This document shows, one piece after another, positions 17,392-26,162 of a DNA stretch of 64,000 nt. The notes beneath the pieces are model-generated. The model had not been told where the DNA came from. It ran no database searches and worked only from the letters and a program-made list of their open reading frames with translations. Numbering within the stretch: the first letter of the stretch is position 1; each line of letters begins with the position of its first letter. This DNA comes from Cryobacterium sp. Y29 (GTDB lineage Bacteria; Actinomycetota; Actinomycetes; Actinomycetales; Microbacteriaceae): contig NZ_PJJN01000034.1 in assembly GCF_002929825.1 (NCBI RefSeq), forward strand, positions 1-64,000, written 5' to 3'. The position numbers were made by a program, and so were the translations under genes.

Positions 17392-18363
17392 CTACGGTTG
17401 ACTCGGCGAGTCGAACCCGGCATGATAGATGCCCCAGCGCACGATCCACTCCTCCCCCGGTTGCAGCCAGTGCAGACCAGCGCCGGTGTTGAAGGCATCG
17501 GCGGGTGCCGTCATCGGTTCGATGGCGATCGCCTGGCCGCGTAATGGCTCGGTGGCTCCGGTACGAACCGGAAAAACACGGGGCGTGAAGACCTGCACGT
17601 AGCGCATATTCTCATCGCCCCAGAGGGTGACGCTGCGGCCATCCGCCGCCGTGAGGGAGTGTTCGCCGGGCGTGCCCGAGCTGAGACGGGCCAGGCCGAC
17701 CCCGCCGAAGCCATCATCGAGGTCGAGGTCGCCGACCACAACGCCCCCGCGCAGGTCGAACCGGGTGCCGTCGACGGGGGTTTCGCCGGTCGGGTTGAGG
17801 CGGTCATCTACGTCGATATGGGTTGCGGCATCCACTCGCACCATGAGATCGCCGGTCGGTACGTCACCGATTTTCAGATACGGATGCGCCCCCACCGCCA
17901 CCGGCGCCGCGTCGGTACCGACGTTGGTCAGTCGGTGTGTCACGTTCAGACCGTTGGGAGTGAGCGCATAGCTCACCTCGGTGTCGAGGTGAAACGGGTA
18001 GCCGGACTGCGGAAAGACCGTCGCGGCGAGCGTGACCGAATCACTCTGCCTCGACACCTCGCGGTAGGAGGTGAAGCGGAGCAGCCCGTGGATGGCATTG
18101 TGGCGGGCCGGTTCGGTGAGCGCGAGTTGGCGGGTGACGTCGTTCTGGGTCCACTTACCATCGCGAATGCGATTGGGCCACGGCACGAGGACGATGCCGG
18201 CAGCCATGGGAGGTTGCGATGCTTCGGGAAAGTTCTCAACCAGGTCTATGCCGTTCACGGAATATGCCCGGAGCCCAGCTGCCACCTCGGTCACGACGGC
18301 GTGGGCTGTTCCCCTCGCTGTCTGCACGGTCAGATCGTATTGAATTCCAGTCGGTGCGCGCAT
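17392..18363 (-). CDS. Aldose 1-epimerase family protein (galactose mutarotase-like)
   Basis: This 323-residue protein interconverts alpha and beta anomers of aldoses, feeding alpha-galactose to galactokinase. Conserved features are VPWPNRIRDG (about residues 60-69), NAIHGLLR (about 88-95) with the first histidine, VGAHPYLKIG with the catalytic histidine (about residue 159), and AIAIEPMTAPADAFNTG with the catalytic glutamate (about residue 280). It lies 9 bp after the DeoR gene and 1 bp before the EamA transporter, so the three form one operon divergent from galT-galK. Confidence 0.9.
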   Translation of the reverse strand: MRAPTGIQYDLTVQTARGTAHAVVTEVAAGLRAYSVNGIDLVENFPEASQPPMAAGIVLVPWPNRIRDGKWTQNDVTRQLALTEPARHNAIHGLLRFTSYREVSRQSDSVTLAATVFPQSGYPFHLDTEVSYALTPNGLNVTHRLTNVGTDAAPVAVGAHPYLKIGDVPTGDLMVRVDAATHIDVDDRLNPTGETPVDGTRFDLRGGVVVGDLDLDDGFGGVGLARLSSGTPGEHSLTAADGRSVTLWGDENMRYVQVFTPRVFPVRTGATEPLRGQAIAIEPMTAPADAFNTGAGLHWLQPGEEWIVRWGIYHAGFDSPSQP

Positions 18364-18372
18364 CCGCTTAGC

Positions 18373-19254
18373 CTAGGGCCGGTCCGGCGCCTGCGGCGCA
18401 GTTTCGGTTAGCTCGACGGGGAGCAAGACTCTCAGCCCGACCTCGCGCAGCGAATCCAGCATCGCCGGATCTGCAGCGGCATCGGTGATGAGCGTGTGGA
18501 AGTCGCTCAGCGGGCCCACCCGGCCGAGATGCACCTGACCCAGCTTGGAGCGGTCGGCCACGACGACCACTCGCTCCGCCGCGGTGAGCATGAGCGCTTT
18601 GATTCCGGCCTCCGGCAGGTTGATGTTGGTGACACCGCCGGCGATGTCGACGCCATTACAACCGATGAAGACCAGGTCGGCATGAACCTGGCTGAGCATC
18701 AGCCCGGCGAGCGGCTCGACCAACGAGTGCTGCAGCGGGCGCAGTGACCCTCCGGTGACGATCACGGTGAACCGTGGGATAGCCTGTTCCAGTTCGAGGG
18801 CGATGCTGAGCCCATTAGTGATGATGACAACGTCATGCAGGTCGTCCCGCGCAACCAGCGCGCGGGCCACAGCGTGGGTCGTGGTTCCCACGTCCAGAAT
18901 CACGCTCTGCCCACTGCGCACGAGCCCGGCCGCGATCTGCGCAATTTGTTGTTTGGGAACGATCGAGGCTTCCAGAGCTTCCTCGAACGAGTGCTCGCGT
19001 TCAGCGCGAAAACTTTCGCCCTCGCCGAGGGAATGTGCCGGTACCGCTCCGCCGTGCACGCGCCGAACAGCACCCTGAAGCTCTAGGGCGTCAAGATCAG
19101 CCCTGGCCGTCACTCCGGAGATGTTGAAGGCGCTCCGCAATTCGCTCACGCGCACGAACCCGCGTTCGTCCACCAGGCGCTGTGCTTGCTCGCGGCGAAC
19201 GTGAGCAGGAAGCGGATTGGGTATCGGGCTGCGCGTTGGTTCGGTCGCGATCAT
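18373..19254 (-). CDS. DeoR-family transcriptional regulator of the galactose locus
   Basis: This 293-residue regulator has an N-terminal DeoR winged helix (RREQAQRLVDERGFVRVSEL, then VTARADLDALELQGAVRRVHGGA, about residues 19-72). The C-terminal sugar-phosphate sensor domain has DVGTTTHAVARAL and the GCNGVDIAGGVT loop. A much longer frame runs upstream, but the helix-turn-helix sets the start at the ATG at 19252-19254. No ribosome site is seen, so a leaderless mRNA is possible. Placement between galM-like and galT-galK genes implies control of the locus by a galactose-derived phosphate sugar; this is inference. Confidence 0.85.
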   Translation of the reverse strand: MIATEPTRSPIPNPLPAHVRREQAQRLVDERGFVRVSELRSAFNISGVTARADLDALELQGAVRRVHGGAVPAHSLGEGESFRAEREHSFEEALEASIVPKQQIAQIAAGLVRSGQSVILDVGTTTHAVARALVARDDLHDVVIITNGLSIALELEQAIPRFTVIVTGGSLRPLQHSLVEPLAGLMLSQVHADLVFIGCNGVDIAGGVTNINLPEAGIKALMLTAAERVVVVADRSKLGQVHLGRVGPLSDFHTLITDAAADPAMLDSLREVGLRVLLPVELTETAPQAPDRP

Positions 19255-19340
19255 CAAACCAGTATCACTTGATTTCTTTTGCTTTTCAATACGCAATTGC
19301 ATGGTTTCGCTTGCGCAAAATTTGCTAATATGACAGTGCC
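19255..19340. promoter_or_regulatory. Divergent promoter/operator region of the gal locus
   Basis: This 86-bp AT-rich gap separates the DeoR gene from galT. TTTTGCTTTTC, GGTTTCGCTTGCGC and AAATTTGC are imperfect repeats typical of DeoR-type operators, and ACGCAATTGC contains the palindrome GCAATTGC. TAATAT at 19326-19331 is a good -10 box placed only about 10 bp before the galT ATG, so galT may be translated from a leaderless mRNA. Confidence 0.55.
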
Positions 19341-20525
19341 ATGACGAATCCACACACCCACCGCCCGCACTTTGTCGCCGATGAGACAATCGGGCGGCAG
19401 TCCAGCACCCTCGCCGACGGTCGCGACCTCGTGTATTTTGACGACCCTGACACCGCGCTGTCGCCGGATCGGGCGCTCGACCTGCGTGAACCCACCGAAC
19501 GTGCGACCACCGCGACCATGCGCCAAGACCCACTGACCGGGGAATGGGTCTCCATTGCCGCCAATCGCCAGAACCGGGTGTTCTTGCCGCCCGCCCACCT
19601 CGACCCGCTCGCACCACAATCCCCCGGCAATGCCTCGGAGATTCCGAGCAACTACGACGTGGCCGTCTTCGAAAATAAGTCCCCGTCATTTGGTCCTCTT
19701 TTGGCGGATGCCGCCACCCCGGTCGATCTGGCCGATCTCGACCGCATCGGCATCGGCCGTACCCGCCGGTCCGTTGGCCGCTGCGAGGTGGTGTGCTTCA
19801 GTCCCGAGAACGAGGGATCCTTTGCCAGCCTGTCGGTGATTCGAGCCCGAACCGTTATTGAGGCCTGGGCAGAACGCACCCACGCGCTGTCGCAGTTGCC
19901 GGGCGTTGAGCAAGTATTCCCGTTTGAGAATAAAGGTGAGCAGATCGGGGTGACCCTGCGGCATCCGCACGGTCAAATCTATTCGTACCCCTATGTGACC
20001 CCAAGAACCCAGCGCTTGGTCGACTCGCTCGAACGCTATGGACCAACCCTCTTCGCCGATATTCTGGCGAGCGAACAAGCCAGCGACCGGGTGATTCTTC
20101 GCGGCGAACACTGGACCGCCTTTGTTCCTTTCGCGGCGCGCTGGCCGATCGAAGTGCACATGCTGCCGCACCGCCAGACACCCGACTTCGCCGAAACCAC
20201 CCTCGCCGAACGCGATGAGCTGGCCGTGTTGTATCGTCGGCTGCTGCGCGGCATCGACGCGATCTACTCGACCCCGACTCCCTATATCGCCGCGTGGCAC
20301 CAGGCGCCGGTACGGACGCACCGGGCGGACATCCGCTTGATGCTGCAACTGACCAGCCCGCGACGCGCCGAGGAGAAGCTCAAGTTTCTCGCCGGGTCGG
20401 AGGCCGCCATGGGCGCTTGGATCGGCGATGTCACTCCAGAGGATGCTGCCGCCACGATTCGCGCGGCCGTCGCCCGCGCCGCCGAGGCGGACTCCGTCAC
20501 CGTCACGTCGAGGACACACCCGTGA
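19341..20525 (+). CDS. galT: Galactose-1-phosphate uridylyltransferase
   Basis: This 394-residue Leloir enzyme swaps UMP between UDP-glucose and galactose-1-phosphate. The catalytic motif HPHGQ occupies residues 208-212, with His210 the expected uridylylated nucleophile. DPLTGEWVSIAANR (about residues 63-76) and FENKSPSF are further family signatures, and a late HQAP histidine is also present. The ATG at 19341 lacks a Shine-Dalgarno sequence but lies just after a -10 box. The gene ends in a GTGA overlap with galK, which makes their translation coupled. Confidence 0.95.
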   Translation: MTNPHTHRPHFVADETIGRQSSTLADGRDLVYFDDPDTALSPDRALDLREPTERATTATMRQDPLTGEWVSIAANRQNRVFLPPAHLDPLAPQSPGNASEIPSNYDVAVFENKSPSFGPLLADAATPVDLADLDRIGIGRTRRSVGRCEVVCFSPENEGSFASLSVIRARTVIEAWAERTHALSQLPGVEQVFPFENKGEQIGVTLRHPHGQIYSYPYVTPRTQRLVDSLERYGPTLFADILASEQASDRVILRGEHWTAFVPFAARWPIEVHMLPHRQTPDFAETTLAERDELAVLYRRLLRGIDAIYSTPTPYIAAWHQAPVRTHRADIRLMLQLTSPRRAEEKLKFLAGSEAAMGAWIGDVTPEDAAATIRAAVARAAEADSVTVTSRTHP

Positions 20526-21727
20526 CGGGCCAAAATGCTCACGGCCCCGGCATCGTCAATGCGTTGGACCGCGCGGCCCAGGCGGGCTTTCAGAGTCGCT
20601 TTCATCGATTGGCGACAGGCCTGTGGTCGGCGCCCGGCCGGGTCAACCTGATCGGTGAGCACACCGACTACAACGATGGGTTCGTGCTGCCGCTCGCCAT
20701 CGACCGGCGCACGGTCGTTGCGCTCGCGACCAGGACCGACCGAGTCGTTCGCGTCGCGAGTTCCTTCGCGTCCGAGACCGTCGAGGTCTCCCTCGACGAG
20801 TTGATTCCCGAGAAGCTCGACGGCTGGTCAGCGTACCCGCTGGGTGTGGCCTGGGCGCTCGGGCAGTTCGGAGCCGACCTCACCGCCGTGCCGGGATTCG
20901 ACGTCTATATCGACTCCGACGTGCCGGTAGGCGCCGGGCTGTCGTCGTCAGCAGCGCTTGAAAGCGCCATTGCGGTAGCCCTCAACGACGTGTGGCACCT
21001 GAGCCTCGACCGTGCGACGCTGGCCCGTGTCGGCCAGCTCGCCGAGAACCGGGTCGTCGGCGCCCCGACCGGCATCATGGACCAATCGGCATCACTGCTC
21101 GGCCAAGCCGACGCTGCGGTATTTCTGGACTGCCGCAGCCTCGCGGCCGAGGTCATCCCGCTCGGACTCGACCCGGCAGGCCTCGAATTGCTCATCATCG
21201 ATACCCGGGTGAGCCACTCGCACGCGACGGGTGGGTACGCCGCCCGCCGAAAGTCGTGTGAGGCCGGCGCCCGCGCTTTAGGCGTACCGGCCCTGCGCGA
21301 TCTCAGCCTGCACGATCTCCCCCGAGCGCAGACGTTGCTCGACGACGAGACTTTTCGCCGAGTGCGTCACATCGTGACCGAGAACCAACGTGTGCTCGAC
21401 ACCGTGCAGGCACTGCGATCGAGCGGATGCACCGCGATCGGGCCGCTCTTGGATGCGTCACACCGCTCGATGCGGGACGACTTCGAGATTTCAGCGCCCG
21501 AACTGGACCTGGCCGTGGACACCGCCCGCCGCGCGGGTGCCATCGGCTCGCGCATGACCGGCGGCGGCTTCGGTGGCGCGGCCATCGCCCTGACCCCGAC
21601 CGAGCTCGTGCCGGCGGTGACGGCCGCCGTGATGGTGGCTTTTACCGAACGAGGCTTTGCCACCCCCGACGTGTTCGTGGTGCACGCCGCCGATGGGGCA
21701 GCCCGCGACAGTGGCGTGCGCCCCTGA
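20522..21727 (+). CDS. galK: Galactokinase
   Basis: This 401-residue GHMP kinase phosphorylates galactose at C1 with ATP. GRVNLIGEHTDYNDG (residues 39-53) is the galactokinase signature, GAGLSSSAALE (about 138-148) is the ATP-binding GHMP motif, GIMDQSASLL carries the catalytic aspartate, and GSRMTGGGFGGAAI near residue 345 is the third GHMP motif. An in-frame ORF begins earlier inside galT, but the GTG at 20522, overlapping the galT stop as GTGA, fits coupled translation and the normal length. Galactose epimerase (galE) is not in the window. Confidence 0.95.
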   Translation: MTGQNAHGPGIVNALDRAAQAGFQSRFHRLATGLWSAPGRVNLIGEHTDYNDGFVLPLAIDRRTVVALATRTDRVVRVASSFASETVEVSLDELIPEKLDGWSAYPLGVAWALGQFGADLTAVPGFDVYIDSDVPVGAGLSSSAALESAIAVALNDVWHLSLDRATLARVGQLAENRVVGAPTGIMDQSASLLGQADAAVFLDCRSLAAEVIPLGLDPAGLELLIIDTRVSHSHATGGYAARRKSCEAGARALGVPALRDLSLHDLPRAQTLLDDETFRRVRHIVTENQRVLDTVQALRSSGCTAIGPLLDASHRSMRDDFEISAPELDLAVDTARRAGAIGSRMTGGGFGGAAIALTPTELVPAVTAAVMVAFTERGFATPDVFVVHAADGAARDSGVRP

Positions 21728-21748
21728 GCCGTCAAACCCCCGACCCGC

Positions 21749-21799
21749 CTAGGTGGACGCGCGAATAACAAGGTCGGTCGGAAGGATGATCGTGGCTGG
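21749..21799 (-). pseudogene. Remnant of a LacI-family regulator C-terminus
   Basis: Reading the minus strand from 21799 to the TAG at 21749 gives PATIILPTDLVIRAST and a stop. This is the characteristic last strand of LacI-family regulators (…LPTxLVIRxST). An in-frame stop lies immediately upstream at 21800-21802, and no intact gene continues; a short QAIMNDVGEE stretch further upstream may be another fragment. The remnant sits just after galK, suggesting a lost LacI-type sugar regulator. The rest of the 179-bp gap shows nothing else. Confidence 0.6.
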
Positions 21800-21906
21800 T
21801 CATTCCTCACCAACGTCGTTCATGATCGCCTGACAGCACGCTCTAACAGAACCCCGGGGTCCGGCAACGCATGGCCCCGGGAAGCGGCTCAGCTAGGCTG
21901 ACGCGT

Positions 21907-22449
21907 ATGACTGCCGATAGCGCTGCCCGAATCATCGTTTTGCCGCACACGCCCGCTCCGAGCATCGCCGACACGGCGTTCGTCGCCCCCGGGGCCGTCA
22001 TCGTCGGCAATGTCATCCTCGCGGACCGGGCCAGCGTCTGGTACAACTCTGTGCTGCGCGCCGAGCTCGAGCCGATCACGATCGGGGCCGGCTCGAACCT
22101 GCAGGACAACGTCTCCTGCCACGTCGACACCGACTTTCCACTCACTCTCGGCACCGGAGTCTCGGTCGGGCACGGCGCAGTGCTGCACGGGTGCACGATT
22201 GAAGACAACGTGCTCGTCGGCATGGCCGCGACCATTCTGAACGGCGCCGTCATCGGCACCGGATCCCTCGTGGCTGCCGGAGCCGTCGTGCTTGGTGGCA
22301 CCGTCGTGCCACCCGGATCGCTCGTAGCCGGTGTCCCCGCCAAGGTTCGACGCCCCCTGACCGACGACGAGATCGCCAGCATCCGTCATAACGCAAAGAA
22401 CTATCTCGAGCACACCGAGCTGCATCGCGCAGCCCTCGCCCAGCAGTAG
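21907..22449 (+). CDS. Gamma-carbonic anhydrase family protein
   Basis: This 180-residue protein is a left-handed beta-helix of hexapeptide repeats. It contains RASVWYNSVLRAE (about residues 43-55), DNVSCHVDTDFPLTLG and VSVGHGAVLHGCTI, whose histidines (HVD, GHG, LHG) match the three zinc or iron ligands of the gamma-carbonic anhydrase/PaaY group. The C-terminus forms a helix (YLEHTELHRAAL). The likely activity is CO2 hydration, though some relatives are thioesterases or inactive. The ATG at 21907 gives normal family length; an upstream in-frame ATG at 21871 would add an unrelated stretch. Confidence 0.88.
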   Translation: MTADSAARIIVLPHTPAPSIADTAFVAPGAVIVGNVILADRASVWYNSVLRAELEPITIGAGSNLQDNVSCHVDTDFPLTLGTGVSVGHGAVLHGCTIEDNVLVGMAATILNGAVIGTGSLVAAGAVVLGGTVVPPGSLVAGVPAKVRRPLTDDEIASIRHNAKNYLEHTELHRAALAQQ

Positions 22450-22584
22450 TTTTTCGGCACTAGTGGATGCCCCGGCGCTCACGCCGGTCAATCTGCGACG
22501 CGCCGGGTCAGAAGTGCTGAGGTAACGGCGTGCCGCGAAATTTACCGGCGTGAACTACGGCCGACTGAACCCCGGGCCGAGCCG

Positions 22585-23472
22585 CTACGCCAGCAGGGAC
22601 TGCTCGGCGGCCTTGACCACGTTGGAGAGCAGCATGGCGCGGGTCATCGGACCCACGCCGCGCGGGTTCGGCGAGAGGTGCCCGGCGACCGAGGCCACGT
22701 CGGGGTGCACGTCGCCGGTCAGCCGGCCCTTGCCGGTCTCTTCGTTGTGCACACGGGTGATACCCACGTCGAGCACGGCGGCGCCCGGCTTGATCCAGTC
22801 GGCTTGAATCAGGTGCGGCACGCCAACGGCGGCTACGACGATGTCGGCGCGGCGCACCTCGCCGGCGAGGTCGACCGTGCGCGAATGGGTGAGGGTGACG
22901 GTCGCGTCGAGGCCTTTGCGGGTGAACAGCAAGCCGAGCGGGCGACCGACGGTGAGGCCGCGGCCGACCACAACGACCTTCTTGCCGACGATCGGCACAT
23001 CGTAGCGGCGCAGCAGCTCGACGATTCCGGCCGGGGTGCACGGCAGCGGTGAACGCAGTTCACCCTCGATCCCGAGTACGAGGCGCCCGAGGTTGGTCGG
23101 GTGCAGGCCGTCGGCGTCTTTGGACGGATCGATGAGTTCGAGCATCGCGTTCTCGTTGTGGCCGACCGGCAGCGGCAGCTGGATGATGTACCCGGTCACC
23201 TCGCGGCTGTCGTTGAGATCCTTGATGGCCGCGCGGACATCCGCCGAGGTCGCCGAACCGGGGAGGTCGATGCGCAGCGATTCGATGCCGACTTCGGCGC
23301 AGTCACGGTGCTTGCCCGCGACGTAGATTTCGGAGCCCGGGTCGTTGCCAACGAGCAGGGTGGCCAGGCCGGGCACCACGCCGTGCGAGCGCAGGGCAGC
23401 GATACGGCCCCGCAGCTCGGCCTTGATGTCGGACGCGGTCTTGACCCCGTCGAGTGTGATTGCCGTCATCAT
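22585..23472 (-). CDS. folD: Methylenetetrahydrofolate dehydrogenase / cyclohydrolase
   Basis: This 295-residue bifunctional enzyme oxidises 5,10-methylene-THF with NADP and hydrolyses the product to 10-formyl-[17 protein letters not shown] contains Tyr50 and the catalytic Lys54. GYIIQLPLP (about residues 93-101), [14 protein letters not shown] (nucleotide-binding loop) and [13 protein letters not shown] are family signatures; the last is usually PGGVGPMT, so Arg replaces a Gly. It lies 178 bp downstream of glyA on the same strand, with a GGGCCC repeat between them. If that repeat does not terminate transcription, folD is also under the glyA ZTP riboswitch. The 135-bp gap downstream holds nothing clear. 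Confidence 0.95.
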   Translation of the reverse strand: MMTAITLDGVKTASDIKAELRGRIAALRSHGVVPGLATLLVGNDPGSEIYVAGKHRDCAEVGIESLRIDLPGSATSADVRAAIKDLNDSREVTGYIIQLPLPVGHNENAMLELIDPSKDADGLHPTNLGRLVLGIEGELRSPLPCTPAGIVELLRRYDVPIVGKKVVVVGRGLTVGRPLGLLFTRKGLDATVTLTHSRTVDLAGEVRRADIVVAAVGVPHLIQADWIKPGAAVLDVGITRVHNEETGKGRLTGDVHPDVASVAGHLSPNPRGVGPMTRAMLLSNVVKAAEQSLLA

Positions 23473-23507
23473 GGTTCCCTACTGTTGTCGATCGATGCAC
23501 TTCGCTC

Positions 23508-23583
23508 GGACGGGGCCCGGGCCCCGTCCACGGGCCCAGGTTATAACCTGGGCCCAGGGTCGGGGCCCAGGGCCCGTCCAGTG
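23508..23583. repeat. GGGCCC palindromic repeat, copy A
   Basis: Two perfect palindromes lie side by side: a 22-bp one at 23508-23529 centred on GGGGCCCGGGCCCC, and a 24-bp one at 23532-23555 centred on CAGGTTATAACCTG with GGGCCC at both ends. A third GGGGCCC block follows. Reverse-complemented, positions 23508-23555 match 44 of 48 bases of the copy at 39.8 kb. It lies 68 bp after the glyA stop and 36 bp before folD. Confidence 0.85.
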
Positions 23584-23650
23584 GTGATGAGTGGGTACGT
23601 GCGCGCGCGGATGCCGCCGGCCCGGCCGGCGGCATCCGCTCTCGGGAAAG

Positions 23651-24943
23651 TTACTGCTGCAGGCCGGAGTACAGCGGGAACGCCTGCGTCAGGGCGCCGA
23701 CACGGGCGCGGAGCGCGGCGATGTCGGCGCCGGGCTTGAGGGCCTCGGCGATGACGTCGGCGACCTCGGTGAATTCCACGTCGCCGAAGCCGCGGGTGGC
23801 CAGGGCTGGCGTGCCGATGCGGAGGCCCGAGGTGACCATCGGCGGGCGCGGGTCGAAGGGAACGGAGTTGCGGTTCACCGTGATGCCGACCTCGTGCAGG
23901 GCATCTTCGGCCTCTTGGCCATTGATCTCGGAGTGGCGTAGATCGGCGAGCACGAGGTGCACGTCGGTGCCACCGGTGAGCACGTCGATGCCGTGTGCGC
24001 GCGAGTCGTCGGCGGTGAGGCGGTCGGCGAGGATGCTGGCACCGCGCAGGGTGCGCTCCTGGCGTTCCTTGAACTCGGGCTCGGCGGCGAGCTTGAACGC
24101 GGTGGCCTTGGCGGCGATCACGTGCATGAGCGGCCCGCCCTGCTGGCCGGGGAACACGTTGGAGTTGAGCTTCTTGGCCAGGGCCATGTCGCGCGAGATG
24201 ATCAAGCCAGAGCGCGGGCCGGCGAGGGTCTTGTGCACGGTGGTCGACACGACGTCGGCATAGGGCACGGGCGAGGGATGCAGCCCGGCGGCGACGAGAC
24301 CGGCGAAGTGAGCCATGTCGACCCAGAGCAGCGCGCCAACCTCGTCGGCAATAGCGCGGAAGGCTTCGAAGTCGAGGTGGCGCGGGTAGGCAGACCAGCC
24401 GGCGATGATGACCTTCGGCTTGCTCTCAAGCGCCTTGTCGCGCACGACGTTCATATCGACGCGGAAGGTTTCCGGGTCGACACCATAGGCGACCGGGTTG
24501 TACAGCTTGCCCGAGAAATTGAGCTTCATGCCGTGGGTGAGGTGGCCGCCGTGGGCCAGCTCGAGGCCGAGGATGGTGTCGCCGGGCGTGGCAATGGCAG
24601 AAAGTACCGCGGCGTTGGCGGTGGCGCCGGAGTGCGGCTGCACGTTCGCGTAGGCGGCACCGAACAGGCTCTTGGCCCGGTCGATGGCTAGCTGCTCAGC
24701 GACATCGACGTACTCGCAGCCGCCGTAGTAGCGGCGACCGGGGTAACCCTCGGCGTACTTGTTGGTGAGCACCGAGCCCTGCGACTGCAGTACGGCGCGC
24801 GGAACAAAGTTCTCGCTCGCGATCATCTCGAGGTAGTCGCGCTGGCGACCAAGCTCCAGCTCGAGCACGGCGGCGATCTCGGGGTCGACGATCGAGAGTG
24901 GTTCATTGAAGGTTGACTTCACAGCAATGGCGGAATCAGGCAC
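23651..24943 (-). CDS. glyA: Serine hydroxymethyltransferase
   Basis: This 430-residue PLP enzyme converts serine and tetrahydrofolate to glycine and 5,10-methylene-THF, the main one-carbon entry. Family features are [35 protein letters not shown] (about residues 57-72), HSGATAN, the [14 protein letters not shown] segment, and [14 protein letters not shown], which carries the Schiff-base lysine at about residue 238. The start at 24941-24943 follows AAGGAGAA. A ZTP riboswitch lies upstream, and folD downstream uses the product, so the pair forms a folate-cycling unit. Confidence 0.97.
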   Translation of the reverse strand: MPDSAIAVKSTFNEPLSIVDPEIAAVLELELGRQRDYLEMIASENFVPRAVLQSQGSVLTNKYAEGYPGRRYYGGCEYVDVAEQLAIDRAKSLFGAAYANVQPHSGATANAAVLSAIATPGDTILGLELAHGGHLTHGMKLNFSGKLYNPVAYGVDPETFRVDMNVVRDKALESKPKVIIAGWSAYPRHLDFEAFRAIADEVGALLWVDMAHFAGLVAAGLHPSPVPYADVVSTTVHKTLAGPRSGLIISRDMALAKKLNSNVFPGQQGGPLMHVIAAKATAFKLAAEPEFKERQERTLRGASILADRLTADDSRAHGIDVLTGGTDVHLVLADLRHSEINGQEAEDALHEVGITVNRNSVPFDPRPPMVTSGLRIGTPALATRGFGDVEFTEVADVIAEALKPGADIAALRARVGALTQAFPLYSGLQQ

Positions 24944-24965
24944 GGAGTTCTCCTTATATATGGAT

Positions 24966-25052
24966 GTTGCGGCCCAGGCGTGCGGCCACTAACCGTGTCA
25001 GTCGCTCCCCGATGGTGACCCATCTTCGTGCTACGCCAGTTGCGACTCCACC
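24966..25052 (-). ncRNA. ZTP (pfl) riboswitch upstream of glyA
   Basis: On the minus strand, GTCGCAACTGGCG (about 25047-25035) opens the aptamer. The ATCGGGGAGCGAC segment (about 25013-25001) follows, and CCGCACGCCTGGGC ends it near 24972. These match the conserved pieces of the pfl/ZTP aptamer: the 5' GxCGxxACUGGCG strand, the CGGGGAGCG joining segment and the terminal CGCCUGGGC loop that forms the pseudoknot. The class senses ZTP/ZMP, which accumulates when 10-formyl-THF is short, and typically activates folD, glyA, purH and related genes. It is about 20-30 bp from the glyA start, so control may be at translation. Confidence 0.88.
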
Positions 25053-25193
25053 AGCATATCAGCGGATGCTGCCGGCCGCGATCTCGGCATCCGTTTGCGC
25101 GTCGGCACCGAGCGACCCACCGAGGGAATCGCCCGGGGCGATCCACCGTTATCCTAGATATACCTGCATACGCATTGAATTTTGGAGGATGGC

Positions 25194-25460
25194 ATGCAGC
25201 TCGGAATCTTCACGGTCGGGGACAGGACCACCGATCCCACCACGGGCGACACCCCCACCGAGAACGCCCGGATCAAGGCCATGCTCACCATTGCGCAGAA
25301 GGTCGAGGAGGTGGGCCTCGACGTCTTCGCGACCGTCGAGCACCACAATCCGCCGTTCGTGCCGTCGTCGCCGACGACCCTGCGCGGCTACGTTGCAGCG
25401 CAGACCCAGCGCATCATCCTGTCGACCGCAACGACACTGAGCACTCGCGGCACTCGTTGA
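25194..25460 (+). pseudogene. Truncated luciferase-like (LLM class) oxidoreductase
   Basis: The 88-residue product starts MQLGIFTVGDRTTDPTTG and continues with TVEHHNPPFVPSSP and QRIILSTATTL. This is the N-terminal quarter of an LLM-class flavin-dependent oxidoreductase, normally about 330-360 residues. Homology ends at TTL (about 25440); the last residues STRGTR come from unrelated DNA. No remaining part of the gene lies downstream, where a nested inverted repeat begins at 25444. TGGAGGATGGC gives a good ribosome site for ATG 25194, so the fragment may still be translated, but a functional barrel is impossible. Confidence 0.85.
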
Positions 25461-25513
25461 GGAAGCGGGCACTCCGACCTCGGAGTGCCCGCTTCCCGGG
25501 TCAGTGCCGCGAG
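25444..25513. repeat. Nested inverted repeat with terminator-like core
   Basis: An inner 17-bp perfect stem (25461-25477 with 25480-25496; arms GGAAGCGGGCACTCCGA and its complement) is enclosed by an 11-bp outer pair, CTCGCGGCACT at 25444-25454 and AGTGCCGCGAG at 25503-25513. The inner stem could act as a bidirectional terminator between the oxidoreductase fragment and mnhG. The outer pair starts where the homology of the truncated gene ends. Confidence 0.8.
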
Positions 25514-25525
25514 CGATGCCGCCGG

Positions 25526-25858
25526 TCAGCGGCCTTTCAGTTCGTCGACGATGAGCAGGTCGGGCCGCAGGTGCTCGGTCTCGTAGGCGGCCCGGCCCAC
25601 CAGGTGCGCGGCCATCGGCGCTGTCAGGGCCTGGAAGACGACGATCGCGACAACGAGGGTCACGGTGCCGACCGAGAAATTGTTGATGGCAACATCCGTT
25701 GTCACGGCCATGAGACCGAAGATCTGCGGCTTGGTCGCCGCGTGCAGGCGCGATAGTACGTCGGGAAAGCGGATGAGCCCGATTCCGGCGGCGAGGCACA
25801 TGGTTGCGCTGGCGAGCACGAGAAGCCCCGTGAACACATCGTGCAGCATCGCGCTCAT
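25526..25858 (-). CDS. mnhG: Na+/H+ antiporter subunit MnhG/MrpG
   Basis: This 110-residue subunit of the multi-subunit Mrp cation/proton antiporter has three membrane helices and the family sequence GLIRFPDVLSRLHAATKPQ (about residues 24-42). GGCGGTGAG just before the ATG at 25856-25858 favours that start over a GTG at 25879. It is the last gene of the operon, 34 bp after mnhF. Terminal residues are polar and cytosolic. Confidence 0.9.
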   Translation of the reverse strand: MSAMLHDVFTGLLVLASATMCLAAGIGLIRFPDVLSRLHAATKPQIFGLMAVTTDVAINNFSVGTVTLVVAIVVFQALTAPMAAHLVGRAAYETEHLRPDLLIVDELKGR

Positions 25859-25892
25859 ACACTCACCGCCAGCCGGCACAACAGTGGGGCGC

Positions 25893-26162
25893 TCATGCGC
25901 TGTCCCGGCCGGGCAGAAAGCGGGCGACGCTCAGCGACCCGAGTACCGCGAACAGGGCCAGTACGAGCAACACCGGCAGATTGTCGGTGTGCCGGTTCAG
26001 GGCCATCTCCGCGCCGAGGGCGCAGATGACCGTCGCGACCAGCACGTCGGAGGCGATGACCCGGTCAAGCACGCTCGGGCCGACGACGATGCGATACGCC
26101 GAGAAAAGCGCCGCGATCCCGAACATGATCGAAGCGACCACGGCCACAATCTGCAGAATCAT
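25893..26162 (-). CDS. mnhF: Na+/H+ antiporter subunit MnhF/MrpF
   Basis: This 89-residue protein has three hydrophobic helices, with the MrpF signature RIVVGPSVLDRVIASDVL between helices 1 and 2 (about residues 24-41). Length is normal for the family. The start overlaps the mnhE stop by 4 bp, so translation is coupled. It forms part of the membrane complex that exchanges cytosolic Na+ for protons and supports pH and salt tolerance. Confidence 0.93.
   Translation of the reverse strand: MILQIVAVVASIMFGIAALFSAYRIVVGPSVLDRVIASDVLVATVICALGAEMALNRHTDNLPVLLVLALFAVLGSLSVARFLPGRDSA

Noticed and set aside
16488..17492. Long plus-strand open frame opposite the EamA gene
   Set aside because: It is antisense to a clear membrane protein gene, is extremely Arg/Asp/Gly-rich and has no domain; it is a high-GC shadow frame.
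18373..19689. 438-residue version of the DeoR regulator
   Set aside because: The extra N-terminal 145 residues overlap galT antisense and are not protein-like; the helix-turn-helix sets the start at 19254.
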